Counted from the first letter of the stretch, positions 8,229-16,445 are shown. The stretch: DNA of 64,000 bases from an uncultured Lachnospiraceae bacterium (GCA_910589105.1 CAJUST010000003.1:58216-122215); one strand, 5' to 3'. Notes: generated from the sequence alone by a model not told the origin. Translations and numbers: made by a program.

Positions 8229-8987
8229 ATGAAAAAAATATGGATTGCAGGAATTGCATGTATAGCATTATTGGGCATTACAATACCCGTAGTTGCTTCG
8301 AACTTTGCGCAAGAGGAAAAACAGGAAGAAGCCGCATACGAAGGTACGATTGACACGGAAAAAGAGACAGAAAAGGAAACAGAGACGGAAAAAGAACCGG
8401 AAGTAAAAGAGCCGGAAGAAACGGCGGAAACGACAACAGTTACGGAAGAAAGCAAAACGGCGCAGCCGGAAGAAACGCCTGTAGAGACAGCCGCAAACAC
8501 GGGATGCGGTTATTATGTAGATGAAAATGGCGACGGCATCTGCGACCATTGCGCAGCGGCAGCCGGTAAAGGAAGCTGTGGAAGTTATGTGGATGCAAAC
8601 GGCGATGGGATTTGCGACCATTGCGCAGCGTCAGGCAGTAAGGGAAGCTGTGGTTATTATGTGGATGCAAACGGCGATGGAATCTGCGACCATTGCGCAG
8701 CGGGCAGTAAAGGAAGCTGTGGAAGTTATGTAGATGAAAATGGCGACGGCATCTGCGACCATTGTGTGGCAGGCAGCCAGAGTAACGTGTGCGGAAGCTA
8801 TGTGGATGCAAACGGCGATGGGATTTGCGACCATTGCGCAGCGGGCGGTAACGGAACCTGCGGAAATTATGTAGATGCAAACGGAGACGGCGTATGCGAC
8901 CACTGTGTGGGAGGCAGCGGCCGGCAGAATGGAAACGGATGGGGCAGACATCATGGCGGCGGCCATCACGGCGGCAGGCATCATTAA
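8229..8987 (+). CDS. secreted protein with six Cys/Asp/His repeats and a His-rich tail
   Basis: The function is not known. Residues 1-24 form a signal peptide, then a Glu/Lys/Thr-rich linker runs to about residue 90. From Cys93 come six repeats of about 23 residues with the core CGxYVDxNGDGxCDHC. DxNGDGxxD resembles the calcium loop of EF-hands and dockerins, and each repeat also supplies three Cys and one His. The C-terminus is Gly/His-rich (HHGGGHHGG). The composition suggests an extracellular metal-binding protein (Ca, Zn or another soft metal), which is inference. TATGGAGG precedes the ATG. It may be read through from pyrD. The repeats are also similar at the DNA level, so copy number could vary. 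Confidence 0.85.
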   Translation: MKKIWIAGIACIALLGITIPVVASNFAQEEKQEEAAYEGTIDTEKETEKETETEKEPEVKEPEETAETTTVTEESKTAQPEETPVETAANTGCGYYVDENGDGICDHCAAAAGKGSCGSYVDANGDGICDHCAASGSKGSCGYYVDANGDGICDHCAAGSKGSCGSYVDENGDGICDHCVAGSQSNVCGSYVDANGDGICDHCAAGGNGTCGNYVDANGDGVCDHCVGGSGRQNGNGWGRHHGGGHHGGRHH

Positions 8988-9002
8988 AGCAATTATTTGC
9001 CA

Positions 9003-9034
9003 AACAGCCCGGTCTTAGACTGGGCTGTTCTTTT
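9003..9034 (+). terminator. terminator after the hom-pyr run and repeat protein
   Basis: AACAGCCCGGTC (9003-9014) pairs with GACTGGGCTGTT (9018-9029) through a 3-base loop, followed by a T-rich stretch (CTTTT). Confidence 0.85.
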
Positions 9035-9065
9035 CCAGTAGAAAAAGAAACGAAAAATTAAATGA

Positions 9066-9095
9066 AGAATGGGCAAAACCCATTCTTTCTTTTTA
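9066..9095 (+). terminator. second, tandem terminator
   Basis: AGAATGGG (9066-9073) pairs with CCCATTCT (9079-9086), followed by TTCTTTTT. It backs up the terminator just upstream. Confidence 0.8.
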
Positions 9096-9122
9096 AATAT
9101 TTTTCCATACGGATTCATATAA

Positions 9123-9151
9123 TTGGAGGAAGTTGCATATGTTATTATGAT
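9123..9151 (+). promoter_or_regulatory. probable promoter for the lytic transglycosylase gene
   Basis: A weak -35 TTGGAG (9123-9128), a 17-bp spacer and TATGAT (9146-9151), with ATG 24 bp downstream. Confidence 0.45.
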
Positions 9152-9174
9152 AAGATCATGATAGGAGGAACATT

Positions 9175-9675
9175 ATGCAATTTAAGAAAAAGAAGGAATG
9201 GGTTTGTTTTATCTGCTTGATAGCGGTCTTTTGCCTGATGGCGCAGATAAAGCCAAAAGCAGGAAACGCGGATACCTTCATTTCGCAGGAATACGTGGCA
9301 TATTGTGAGGAAATCGGCAGGCAGTATGGAATCTGTCCTGAACTGCTAGAAGCAATTATGGAATCGGAATCCTCCGGAAATCCAAGAGCGCGAAACGGCA
9401 ACTGCAAAGGACTTATGCAGATTAATGAGGTTTATCATAAAAAACGGATGCAAAAGCTGGGAGTGACTGATATTTATAACGAAAGGTCGAATATTCTTTT
9501 GGCGGCGGACTATCTTGTGGAGCTTTTTGCAGAACATGGCGATTTGGGAACGGCGCTTATGGTGTATAATGGCAGTAAAAATGCGTTATCCCGTGGAGAA
9601 CAGGCGGATTATACGAAGTATGCCGAAACGATTATGAAACGCTCTGAGCAGTTAGAAAGGCTGCATCAGAAGTGA
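9175..9675 (+). CDS. secreted lytic transglycosylase (SLT domain)
   Basis: A 166-residue protein with an N-terminal membrane or signal segment (residues ~10-23) and an SLT/goose-lysozyme-like domain. The catalytic Glu lies in the AIMESESSGNP motif, followed by GLMQIN and the MVYNGSK segment typical of family 1 transglycosylases. It would cut peptidoglycan glycan strands outside the membrane. The substrate setting (growth, sporulation or secretion) cannot be told from sequence. ATAGGAGGAAC gives a strong ribosome site. Confidence 0.9.
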   Translation: MQFKKKKEWVCFICLIAVFCLMAQIKPKAGNADTFISQEYVAYCEEIGRQYGICPELLEAIMESESSGNPRARNGNCKGLMQINEVYHKKRMQKLGVTDIYNERSNILLAADYLVELFAEHGDLGTALMVYNGSKNALSRGEQADYTKYAETIMKRSEQLERLHQK

Positions 9676-9735
9676 TTGCTTTTTCTTTCTTTTTTTACTA
9701 TAATGAGAACAGTTTTTTGTAAGTACGGAGGGAGT

Positions 9736-10311
9736 ATGATTAGGACGCCATATGAAGCAGGGGGATTTGCATTTCCAAATGAAGCTATGATGGAAAAGGC
9801 AATTCGGGAAGAAGAAGGGATACGTTATATCAAAGAAAGCGCAGATTTGAATAATTCTCAGATTATTTATGAAGTATACTGCCAGATGGTCCGGCAGAAA
9901 ATTTTTGAAACTCCGGTTGGATACACGTTTTTGCATGAGCTTCAGGAATCTCTGAAGGCGGATTCTTCCATAAGCCTTCGGGACATTCCTGCGGTTCCCG
10001 TACGGGCTTTTAAAACAGAGCCTTCTGGGGAGAAGCGGGAAAAGCCGAAAGAGGCGGGAAAGGTTAAGACGAAGGTAGTCTATAAAAAAGCAGTAAAAAA
10101 TGTAGATTATAAGCCATGGTTTCGGACAAGCGTCACGATCAGCATTATTTTGCTTGGGATTGTGATTGGAATGTTTGCAGTGACGGCGACCAGCGGCAAT
10201 ATTAATATTGTCAACTATGAGAATGCGCTGATTGAAAAATACGAAAATTGGGAAACACAGCTTTTGGAGCGGGAAGAACGGTTAAAGGAGCGGGAAAACG
10301 CGTTAAGATAA
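9736..10311 (+). CDS. single-pass membrane protein of unknown function
   Basis: I do not recognise the family. The 191-residue product has an acidic/amphipathic N-terminal region, a basic Lys-rich linker (residues ~95-125), one clear membrane segment (SIILLGIVIGMFAV, about residues 136-152) and a C-terminal Glu/Arg-rich coiled coil of ~35 residues. ATG 9736 is used because GGAGGGAG lies immediately upstream. It sits between the transglycosylase and the response regulator (25 bp gap), so an envelope or signalling role is possible but unproven. Confidence 0.75.
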   Translation: MIRTPYEAGGFAFPNEAMMEKAIREEEGIRYIKESADLNNSQIIYEVYCQMVRQKIFETPVGYTFLHELQESLKADSSISLRDIPAVPVRAFKTEPSGEKREKPKEAGKVKTKVVYKKAVKNVDYKPWFRTSVTISIILLGIVIGMFAVTATSGNINIVNYENALIEKYENWETQLLEREERLKERENALR

Positions 10312-10336
10312 AGGCGGATGGAAACGAGGGAATTGC

Positions 10337-11020
10337 ATGGATAAAGTGAAAATTTTAGTGGTAGATGATGAAAGCAGAATGCGGAAATTAGTCCGCGATT
10401 TTTTAATCCGGAGCAATTATGAAGCGCTGGAAGCGAAAGATGGCGAAGAAGCCTTAAATATTTTTTATCATGATAAAGACATTGCCATGATTATATTAGA
10501 TGTAATGATGCCAAAAATGAATGGCTGGGAAGTCTGCCGCGAAATACGGGAAATTTCAAAAGTTCCCATTATTATGCTGACTGCAAAAGGAGAGGAAAGC
10601 GATGAGCTTTTGGGATTTGACCTTGGCGTAGACGAATACATTTCAAAACCGTTTAGCCCGAAAATTTTAATGGCGCGCATTGAAGCGATTTTACGCAGAT
10701 TGAAAAACCAGACGGCAGACGAAGAATCGGTGGAGATTGGCGGCATAAAGATGGATAAAACAGCGCATTTGGTTACGGTAGACGATGAGCGGGTGGAATT
10801 AAGCTACAAAGAGTTTGAACTGCTCGCCTATTTTATGGAGAATCAGGGAATTGCCCTGTCAAGGGAAAAAATATTAAACCATGTCTGGAATTTTGACTAT
10901 TTTGGCGATGCAAGGACGATTGACACCCATGTTAAAAAACTCCGCAGTAAGCTTGGGAAGCGCGGGGAATATATTAAAACGATCTGGGGCATGGGATATA
11001 AGTTTGAGGTGAGCGGGTAA
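10337..11020 (+). CDS. OmpR/PhoB-family response regulator
   Basis: A 227-residue two-domain regulator. The receiver has the acidic pair VVDDE (residues 8-12), phospho-acceptor Asp55 in ILDVMMPKMNGWE and Lys in ISKPFS. The C-terminal winged helix ends with TIDTHVKKLRSKLG and IKTIWGMGYKFE, which bind DNA. Such regulators normally pair with a sensor kinase encoded just downstream. Here only a frameshifted scrap of one remains (11517-11629), so the regulator is orphaned locally and may be driven by another kinase or be drifting. Confidence 0.95.
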   Translation: MDKVKILVVDDESRMRKLVRDFLIRSNYEALEAKDGEEALNIFYHDKDIAMIILDVMMPKMNGWEVCREIREISKVPIIMLTAKGEESDELLGFDLGVDEYISKPFSPKILMARIEAILRRLKNQTADEESVEIGGIKMDKTAHLVTVDDERVELSYKEFELLAYFMENQGIALSREKILNHVWNFDYFGDARTIDTHVKKLRSKLGKRGEYIKTIWGMGYKFEVSG

Positions 11021-11182
11021 AGATTCCAGTTCGGAAAATGTGGAATTTAGGAGATTTTAGTGGTTATCGGGTTTTAGTGGATTGCTTTTCTGATGGACAA
11101 TATGGACATAGCAAGTAAATCATGTGGCTGCTTTTTTTATACGTTGTGACAAAGCGGTAAAAGGAGTGAAAATCTCTGGAAA

Positions 11183-11485
11183 GTGAAGACGTTTAACAGG
11201 GCAAGAGGAAAGAAAAAAGAGGAACTGTCTTTGGAGAAAAGACTGGAGCAGGCGTTGGCTTTGGAGGAAGAACAGCCATATGAGGCGCCGGAAAACTGGC
11301 TCTTTGTAAAATTAGGCGCTGTGACGGAAATATATACGGGGAACAGCATAAATGAGAAGATAAAACGGGAGAAGTATCTGCGCCAGCCGGAAGGGGTTCC
11401 ATTCATTGCCACAAAAAACATAGGGTTTAATCACACGGTTTACTATGACAATGGCGTAAAAATAAATGATATAGAGAAAATTTAA
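11183..11485 (+). pseudogene. fragment of a type I restriction specificity subunit (HsdS)
   Basis: The frame is open from about 11150 and encodes KKKEELSLEKRLEQAL, then PENWLFVKLGAVTEIYTG and VPFIATKNIGFNHTVYYDNG before stopping. This is the start of a target-recognition domain of HsdS; a full subunit has about 400 residues and two such domains, so only about a quarter is present. No hsdM or hsdR is nearby. A GTG at 11183 could start translation but has no convincing ribosome site. It lies inside the region that once held the regulator's sensor kinase, suggesting recombination. Confidence 0.7.
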
Positions 11486-11516
11486 GGCGGCTTTAAAAAA
11501 TGTTTGCATCAAAAGG

Positions 11517-11629
11517 ATGCGCGCCGGAGCCGGACTTGGGCTTGCCATTTAAAGGAAATCGTGGAACTGCATGGGGGAACGATAACGGCGGAAAGCGCAG
11601 AGGATAAAATCCGCTTTACATTAATATAA
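11517..11629 (+). pseudogene. 3' remnant of a sensor histidine kinase
   Basis: One frame reads MRAGAGLGLAI and then a stop. The next frame continues KEIVELHGGTITAES and ends RFTLI at TAA 11627-11629. Together these are the G2 box and last strand of a HATPase_c domain, broken by an indel near 11549. The rest of the kinase is missing. It follows the response regulator at 10337-11020, so it is probably its former partner. Confidence 0.75.
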
Positions 11630-11646
11630 AAAGCATGGCGCATTAG

Positions 11647-11675
11647 TTGACAGCTGGTATTTTGTGGTATAAAAT
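11647..11675 (+). promoter_or_regulatory. sigma-A promoter for prfC-trxA
   Basis: TTGACA (11647-11652), a 17-bp spacer and TAAAAT (11670-11675), about 30 bp ahead of the prfC start. Confidence 0.7.
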
Positions 11676-11706
11676 AAACCGGATTAACAGATTCGGAGGA
11701 GTAACT

Positions 11707-13299
11707 GTGGCTGATTTAAAGAAGGAAATAGAAAAACGAAGAACATTTGCAATTATTTCGCATCCCGATGCAGGAAAGACGACTTTAACGGAAAAATTTT
11801 TGCTTTACGGCGGCGCGATCAATCTGGCTGGTTCCGTCAAAGGGAAAGCAACGGCAAGGCATGCAGTTTCTGACTGGATGGAAATCGAAAAAGAGCGTGG
11901 GATTTCTGTCACCTCGTCTGTGCTTCAATTCAATTATGGCGGATTCTGCATTAATATCCTTGACACGCCCGGACATCAGGATTTCTCGGAAGACACCTAC
12001 AGAACGCTGATGGCGGCAGATTCCGCAGTTATGGTAATTGACGCTTCAAAAGGCGTGGAGGCGCAGACGAGAAAACTGTTTAAAGTCTGCGTTATGCGGC
12101 ATATCCCGATATTTACTTTTATCAATAAAATGGACAGGGATGCAAATGATATATTTGATTTGTTAGATGAAATTGAAAAAGAACTTGGGATTGCGACCTG
12201 CCCGGTCAACTGGCCGATTGGTTCCGGCAAAAATTTCAAAGGCGTATATGACCGGAACATGCGGGAAGTGATGCTTTACAGCGATACGAAAAAGGGTTCG
12301 AAAGAAGGGCAAGAAAAAGTCGTTTCCATAGACGACGCTTCCCTTGCGCATGAAATTGGCGGGGAAAATTATGAAAAGCTGATGGAAGAAATAGAGCTTT
12401 TAGACGGCGCAAGCGCGGAATTTGACATGGAACTGGTTGCAAAAGGAAAACTTTCCCCTGTCTTTTTTGGCTCTGCCCTGACGAATTTTGGCGTAGAGAC
12501 CTTTTTAAAACATTTCCTGCAAATGACTTCGTCTCCATTGCCAAGAGTTTCCGATTTAGGTGAAAAAAACCCATTTGATGAAGATTTTAGCGCGTTTGTG
12601 TTTAAAATACAGGCAAATATGAATAAAAACCACCGCGACCGCATTGCATTTTTGCGGATTTGTTCTGGAAAATTTACGGCCGGCATGGAGGTGGTCCATG
12701 TACAGGGCGGCAATAAAAAAATGAAATTATCACAGCCGCAGCAAATGATGGCGCAGGATCGTAAAATAATAGAAGAAGCTTATGCGGGAGATATTATCGG
12801 CGTATTTGATCCGGGGATTTTTTCAATCGGGGATACCATTTTAACAGCCGCAAAGCCCTATCAGTTTGAAGGGATTCCAACATTTGCGCCGGAACATTTT
12901 GCAAAAGCAAGACAGCTTGACACGATGAAACGCAAACAGTTTGTCAAAGGGATTTCCCAGATTGCGCAGGAAGGCGCGATTCAGATTTTTCAGGAATATG
13001 GAATGGGAATGGAGGAAATCATAATAGGTGTAGTAGGCGTCCTGCAATTTGACGTTTTAAAATACCGCCTGCAAAATGAATATAATGTAGAGATCCGTTT
13101 AGAGCCTATGCCGCATGAACATATCCGTTGGATTGAAAGTAAAGATGTGGATATTACACGCTTATCAGGCACTTCCGATATGAAAAAAATTCAGGATTTA
13201 AAAGGAAACCCGCTTTTGATTTTTGTAAATGAGTGGAGCATCGGCATGACGCAGGATCGCAATCCGGACTTAGAATTGTCTGAGTTTGGCAGAAATTAA
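11707..13299 (+). CDS. prfC: peptide chain release factor 3
   Basis: A translational GTPase that recycles RF1/RF2 from the ribosome after termination. The G1 loop SHPDAGKTTLTEK, G3 DTPGHQDF and G4 NKMD are intact, and the C-terminal domains follow RF3 order. The GTG at 11707 is the start, preceded by GGAGGAG; it gives 530 residues, the usual RF3 length. A TTG further upstream at 11647 is the -35 box, not a start. It is followed 19 bp later by trxA. Confidence 0.95.
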   Translation: MADLKKEIEKRRTFAIISHPDAGKTTLTEKFLLYGGAINLAGSVKGKATARHAVSDWMEIEKERGISVTSSVLQFNYGGFCINILDTPGHQDFSEDTYRTLMAADSAVMVIDASKGVEAQTRKLFKVCVMRHIPIFTFINKMDRDANDIFDLLDEIEKELGIATCPVNWPIGSGKNFKGVYDRNMREVMLYSDTKKGSKEGQEKVVSIDDASLAHEIGGENYEKLMEEIELLDGASAEFDMELVAKGKLSPVFFGSALTNFGVETFLKHFLQMTSSPLPRVSDLGEKNPFDEDFSAFVFKIQANMNKNHRDRIAFLRICSGKFTAGMEVVHVQGGNKKMKLSQPQQMMAQDRKIIEEAYAGDIIGVFDPGIFSIGDTILTAAKPYQFEGIPTFAPEHFAKARQLDTMKRKQFVKGISQIAQEGAIQIFQEYGMGMEEIIIGVVGVLQFDVLKYRLQNEYNVEIRLEPMPHEHIRWIESKDVDITRLSGTSDMKKIQDLKGNPLLIFVNEWSIGMTQDRNPDLELSEFGRN

Positions 13300-13318
13300 A
13301 ATAGAAGGAGGTTTTAAT

Positions 13319-13639
13319 ATGAAAGTTACGACAATCACAAACGACAACTTTGAACAAGAGGTTCTTGCCGCCGATCTGCCTGTTCTTTTAGATTTTTGGG
13401 CGGATTGGTGTATGCCCTGTAAAATGCAGTCGCCAATTTTAGAAGCGTTTGCAGAAGAAATGGACGGGAAAGTTAAAGTCGGGAAGGTAAACGTAGACGA
13501 AGAAGCTGCGCTTGCTTTGAAATACCAGATTATGAGCATACCGACGCTGATTTTGATGAATAAGGGTGAATTTATCAAACGGGCGTCCGGCGTACAGCAG
13601 ATAGATGCATTGAAAGAATTAGTCTCTGCCGCTCAGTAA
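13319..13639 (+). CDS. trxA: thioredoxin with a CMPC active site
   Basis: A 106-residue thioredoxin fold protein, the usual length. The active site reads WADWCMPCKM instead of the standard WCGPC, and the cis-proline loop is SIPTLI. The Gly to Met change should shift the redox potential or partner choice, so this may be a specialised thioredoxin rather than the housekeeping one; that is inference. AGGAGG precedes the ATG, 19 bp after prfC. Confidence 0.92.
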   Translation: MKVTTITNDNFEQEVLAADLPVLLDFWADWCMPCKMQSPILEAFAEEMDGKVKVGKVNVDEEAALALKYQIMSIPTLILMNKGEFIKRASGVQQIDALKELVSAAQ

Positions 13640-13662
13640 TAAAAATTAAGCTGTCAGTAAAT

Positions 13663-13722
13663 CCGCCTGCCGTTGAAGACGCCGGATATTCCGGTCAACT
13701 CAATGGCAGTGGCGGTTTTTTA
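13663..13722 (+). terminator. terminator after trxA
   Basis: CCGCCTGCCGTTG (13663-13675) pairs imperfectly with CAATGGCAGTGGCGG (13701-13715), followed by TTTTTTAT. Confidence 0.75.
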
Positions 13723-13792
13723 TTGCCCAAAATAGTGGGACGTTTGGCAGTTAGTTACATTAAAAGGGTAGGAAAAGGAGCCGCAAGAGCCA

Positions 13793-14182
13793 ATGGAAAC
13801 GGATACGAACCCAACGGAAGCAGCGTCTTCTGAGGAGGAGGAAAAAATCTATAACATCGGGGAAGCCGCACAGTTAAAAGATTGGGAAATTACCGTTGCC
13901 AGTATGCAGATCGTTCCTACAGTTTCGGCAGACTATGGGGAGTTTCGGCCAGATGAGGAAGGGAATCAGTATGCGCAGATTGCCGCAACGGTCAGCAATA
14001 AGGAGAAACAAACCGATAAGTTTTTGCCTTTCTTTGGATTTGGAGACGATGTAAGCGTAAAGCTATTGTTTGGCGATGGATATGAATTTTCCGCTACGCA
14101 GCTTCTTGGCTACGATAAGGATCTGCATGATGCGTCAATCAACCCATTGTCGTCACAGGAAGGGGAAATTTTCGTCAGATAG
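13793..14182 (+). pseudogene. truncated DUF4352-like lipoprotein remnant
   Basis: The frame encodes an acidic linker (SSEEEEKIYNIGEAAQL) and a beta-rich domain (DWEITVASMQIVP, QYAQIAATVSNKEKQ, VSVKLLFGDGYEF, NPLSSQEGEI). This resembles the DUF4352/Telomeric-repeat-like immunoglobulin fold of Firmicutes lipoproteins. There is no signal peptide or lipobox, and a stop lies only about 20 bp upstream of the ATG. The final strand is lost where the frame ends at 14182; an alternative frame continues a few residues. AAGGAG at 13775-13780 could allow expression, but it looks like a decayed gene. Confidence 0.6.
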
Positions 14183-14291
14183 AAACGGCAGGAGATTTGT
14201 TTTGGCGGATTGCAGAAAAAATCATTTAACATATTGATTTTATCAATCATAGTTTCTTTTAAATTTAAATAATTTTTAAGGAAATCCGACT

Positions 14292-14319
14292 TTGTTTTTC
14301 TAAAAAATTGCAGTAGAAT
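14292..14319 (+). promoter_or_regulatory. possible promoter for the 31-residue peptide gene
   Basis: TTGTTT (14292-14297), a 16-bp spacer and TAGAAT (14314-14319). The ATG is 25 bp downstream. Confidence 0.45.
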
Positions 14320-14344
14320 AAAAAAGAGCAAAGGAGGACAAACA

Positions 14345-14440
14345 ATGATAAAAAAATTATTAAAATCTGTATTCGTAGTATTTGTGGCGGCAGGCGTTTT
14401 TTTCCTATGTAAATATGCGTTAGAGAAAGATCCGGCTTGA
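14345..14440 (+). CDS. 31-residue single-pass membrane peptide
   Basis: A short gene that standard length cut-offs would miss. AAGGAGGACAAACA gives a consensus ribosome site at ideal spacing to ATG 14345. The product starts with lysines (MIKKLLKS), has one hydrophobic segment (VFVVFVAAGVFFLC) and ends in a short charged tail stopping at TGA 14438-14440. A strong terminator follows at once, so it is a self-contained unit with its own promoter candidate. It could be a small membrane regulator or a toxin-like peptide; nothing decides between them. Confidence 0.6.
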   Translation: MIKKLLKSVFVVFVAAGVFFLCKYALEKDPA

Positions 14441-14468
14441 CAGAACAAGAAAAAGAATCTATACTAAA

Positions 14469-14498
14469 AGACAGCTGATATCTGGCTGTCTTTTTTTT
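14469..14498 (+). terminator. terminator after the small membrane peptide
   Basis: AGACAGC (14469-14475) pairs with GCTGTCT (14485-14491), followed by a run of eight T. Confidence 0.85.
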
Positions 14499-14538
14499 CT
14501 TTGACAAAAATCCCAATTAGAAATTCAAAAATCCATAG

Positions 14539-14567
14539 TTGACTTTTTCTGGAAAATATACTATTAT
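14539..14567 (+). promoter_or_regulatory. recA promoter
   Basis: TTGACT (14539-14544), a 17-bp spacer and TATTAT (14562-14567). Confidence 0.8.
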
Positions 14568-14578
14568 AACCATAGAAG

Positions 14579-14592
14579 CGAACATAAGTTTG
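14579..14592 (+). promoter_or_regulatory. LexA (SOS) operator of recA
   Basis: CGAACATAAGTTTG matches the Gram-positive SOS box CGAACRNRYGTTYG with its inverted CGAAC/GTTTG halves. It lies just downstream of the recA -10, over the expected transcription start, where LexA would block initiation until DNA damage. Confidence 0.85.
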
Positions 14593-14608
14593 TATAAAGG
14601 AGATTACC

Positions 14609-15811
14609 ATGGCGAAAGAATCCAAAAAAGAAGTAAAAAGAGAAGTAAATCCTGAAGATAAATTAAAAGCGTTAAGCGCGGCGATTTTACAAATTGAGAA
14701 GGAATATGGCAAAGGTTCCATTATGAAACTTGGGGAATCTGCGAAAAATATGAATGTAGATGCAGTTCCGACAGGCTGTTTAAGCTTGGATCTTGCCTTA
14801 GGCATTGGCGGACTGCCAAAGGGCCGCATTATAGAAGTGTATGGACCGGAATCAAGCGGTAAGACGACAGTGGCGCTGCATGTCGTTGCAGAAGTGCAAA
14901 AGTCCGGCGGGATAGCCGGATTTATCGATGCGGAACATGCCCTAGATCCCGTATATGCAAAGAAAATCGGCGTAGATATAGACAATCTCTATATTTCCCA
15001 GCCAGACAGCGGCGAGCAGGCGCTAGAGATTACAGAGACAATGGTAAGATCCGGAGCAGTGGATATTATTATCGTCGATTCCGTCGCAGCGCTTGTCCCG
15101 AAAGCAGAGATTGACGGCGATATGGGCGATGCCCATGTCGGTTTACAGGCAAGGCTGATGTCACAGGCATTGCGGAAGCTGACTTCTATTATCAGCAAAT
15201 CAAATTGCATCGTCTTGTTTATCAACCAGCTCCGTGAAAAAGTAGGCGTTATGTTTGGAAACCCTGAAACGACGACCGGAGGGCGCGCGTTAAAATTTTA
15301 TTCGACAGTGCGTTTAGACGTAAGGAAAATCGAGACTTTAAAACAGGCTGGCGATTTTGTCGGAAACCGCGTCCGTGTAAAAGTTGTAAAAAATAAAGTT
15401 GCCCCTCCTTTTAGGGAAGCGGAATTTGACATTATGTTTGGGCAGGGCATTTCAAGAGAAGGGGATATTTTGGATTTAGCCGTAAAATATGATATAGTCA
15501 ATAAATCCGGCGCATGGTATGCCTATAAAGGAGATAAAATCGGGCAGGGCCGTGAAAATTCCAAACAGTTTCTTAAAGAACATCAGGAAATCTGCATGGA
15601 AATTGAGAAAGAAGCGCGCAAACAGTTTGAGCAGGCAGAAGCGGAAGAAACGGAAAATGAGAAAGCAAAAGACGGCCTAAAACCAGAGGAGCCGCAAAAA
15701 CCGCAGAAATCAGAGAAACCTGTCCCTGACAAAAAAACAGACAAAGCAGGACAGCCGGAAAACATAGACAATCAAATGAAACCGGAGCCGGAAGAAAATA
15801 AGAAAGTCTAG
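14609..15811 (+). CDS. recA: recombinase RecA
   Basis: The strand-exchange ATPase of homologous recombination and co-protease for LexA. The P-loop is GPESSGKTT, and FIDAEHALD, a IIVDSVAALVP Walker B segment and the FINQLREK L2-region motif are present. The core ends near residue 330 and is followed by an unusually long Glu/Lys/Pro-rich tail (to residue 400), longer than the ~350-residue norm. The start ATG follows AAAGGAG. An SOS operator lies over its promoter, and recX follows 8 bp downstream. Confidence 0.97.
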   Translation: MAKESKKEVKREVNPEDKLKALSAAILQIEKEYGKGSIMKLGESAKNMNVDAVPTGCLSLDLALGIGGLPKGRIIEVYGPESSGKTTVALHVVAEVQKSGGIAGFIDAEHALDPVYAKKIGVDIDNLYISQPDSGEQALEITETMVRSGAVDIIIVDSVAALVPKAEIDGDMGDAHVGLQARLMSQALRKLTSIISKSNCIVLFINQLREKVGVMFGNPETTTGGRALKFYSTVRLDVRKIETLKQAGDFVGNRVRVKVVKNKVAPPFREAEFDIMFGQGISREGDILDLAVKYDIVNKSGAWYAYKGDKIGQGRENSKQFLKEHQEICMEIEKEARKQFEQAEAEETENEKAKDGLKPEEPQKPQKSEKPVPDKKTDKAGQPENIDNQMKPEPEENKKV

Positions 15812-15819
15812 GAACCCTT

Positions 15820-16419
15820 ATGCAGTACATAATTACAGATTGCCAAAAAACCCAAAAACGCCGTGTGGACATTGTCCTCAATGAAACAATCCGCTTTTGG
15901 CTTTATGTGGGTGAAGCAAAGCGGCTGTCTTTAGAAGAAGGCAAAACGCTGTCAGAAGAAGACTATCAGCATATTCTTCATGAAGTCATCGGCAAGCGGG
16001 CCATCAAACGGGCTATGCGCTTATTAGAGCGTCAGGAACGGACGGAATGCCGGCTTCGGGAAAAGCTTTTGCAGAGCGAATACCCAAAAGAAGCCATTGA
16101 AGACGCCATATTGTATGTGAAGCAGTATCATTATCTTGACGACGAACGGTATGCAAGGACATTTATCCAGTGCCATCAAGAGGAACGCGGCAGAAACCGT
16201 CTCAAGATGGATTTAATGCGGCGCGGCGTTCCGAAGGATATCATAGAGCAGTGCATAGAGGAAGAATTTGAAGCGGACGAAAAAGCGCAGATCCGTCTTT
16301 TAATGGAAAAAAAGCATTTTTGCAATGAAACCGCCGATCAAAAAGAGCGTATGAAGATGCGCCAGTTTCTTATGCGCAGGGGGTTTTCCTATTCCGACAT
16401 TAGGTCGGCTCTCAGATAG
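15820..16419 (+). CDS. recX: regulatory protein RecX
   Basis: RecX binds RecA filaments and modulates their growth. The 199-residue protein shows the helical repeats of the family: AIKRAMRLLERQERTE, YHYLDDERYARTFI, RNRLKMDLMRRGV and the C-terminal RQFLMRRGFSYSDI-like block. It lies 8 bp after recA without a terminator, so it should share the SOS control. That arrangement is common in bacteria. Confidence 0.93.
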   Translation: MQYIITDCQKTQKRRVDIVLNETIRFWLYVGEAKRLSLEEGKTLSEEDYQHILHEVIGKRAIKRAMRLLERQERTECRLREKLLQSEYPKEAIEDAILYVKQYHYLDDERYARTFIQCHQEERGRNRLKMDLMRRGVPKDIIEQCIEEEFEADEKAQIRLLMEKKHFCNETADQKERMKMRQFLMRRGFSYSDIRSALR

Positions 16420-16445
16420 CTTCTGGAGCGGCTTGTAACAAATAC

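Noticed and set aside
8440..9003. Open frame opposite the Cys/Asp repeat gene
   Set aside because: It reads the reverse of the DNA repeats and gives an Arg/His/Asn-rich repeat with no start signal.
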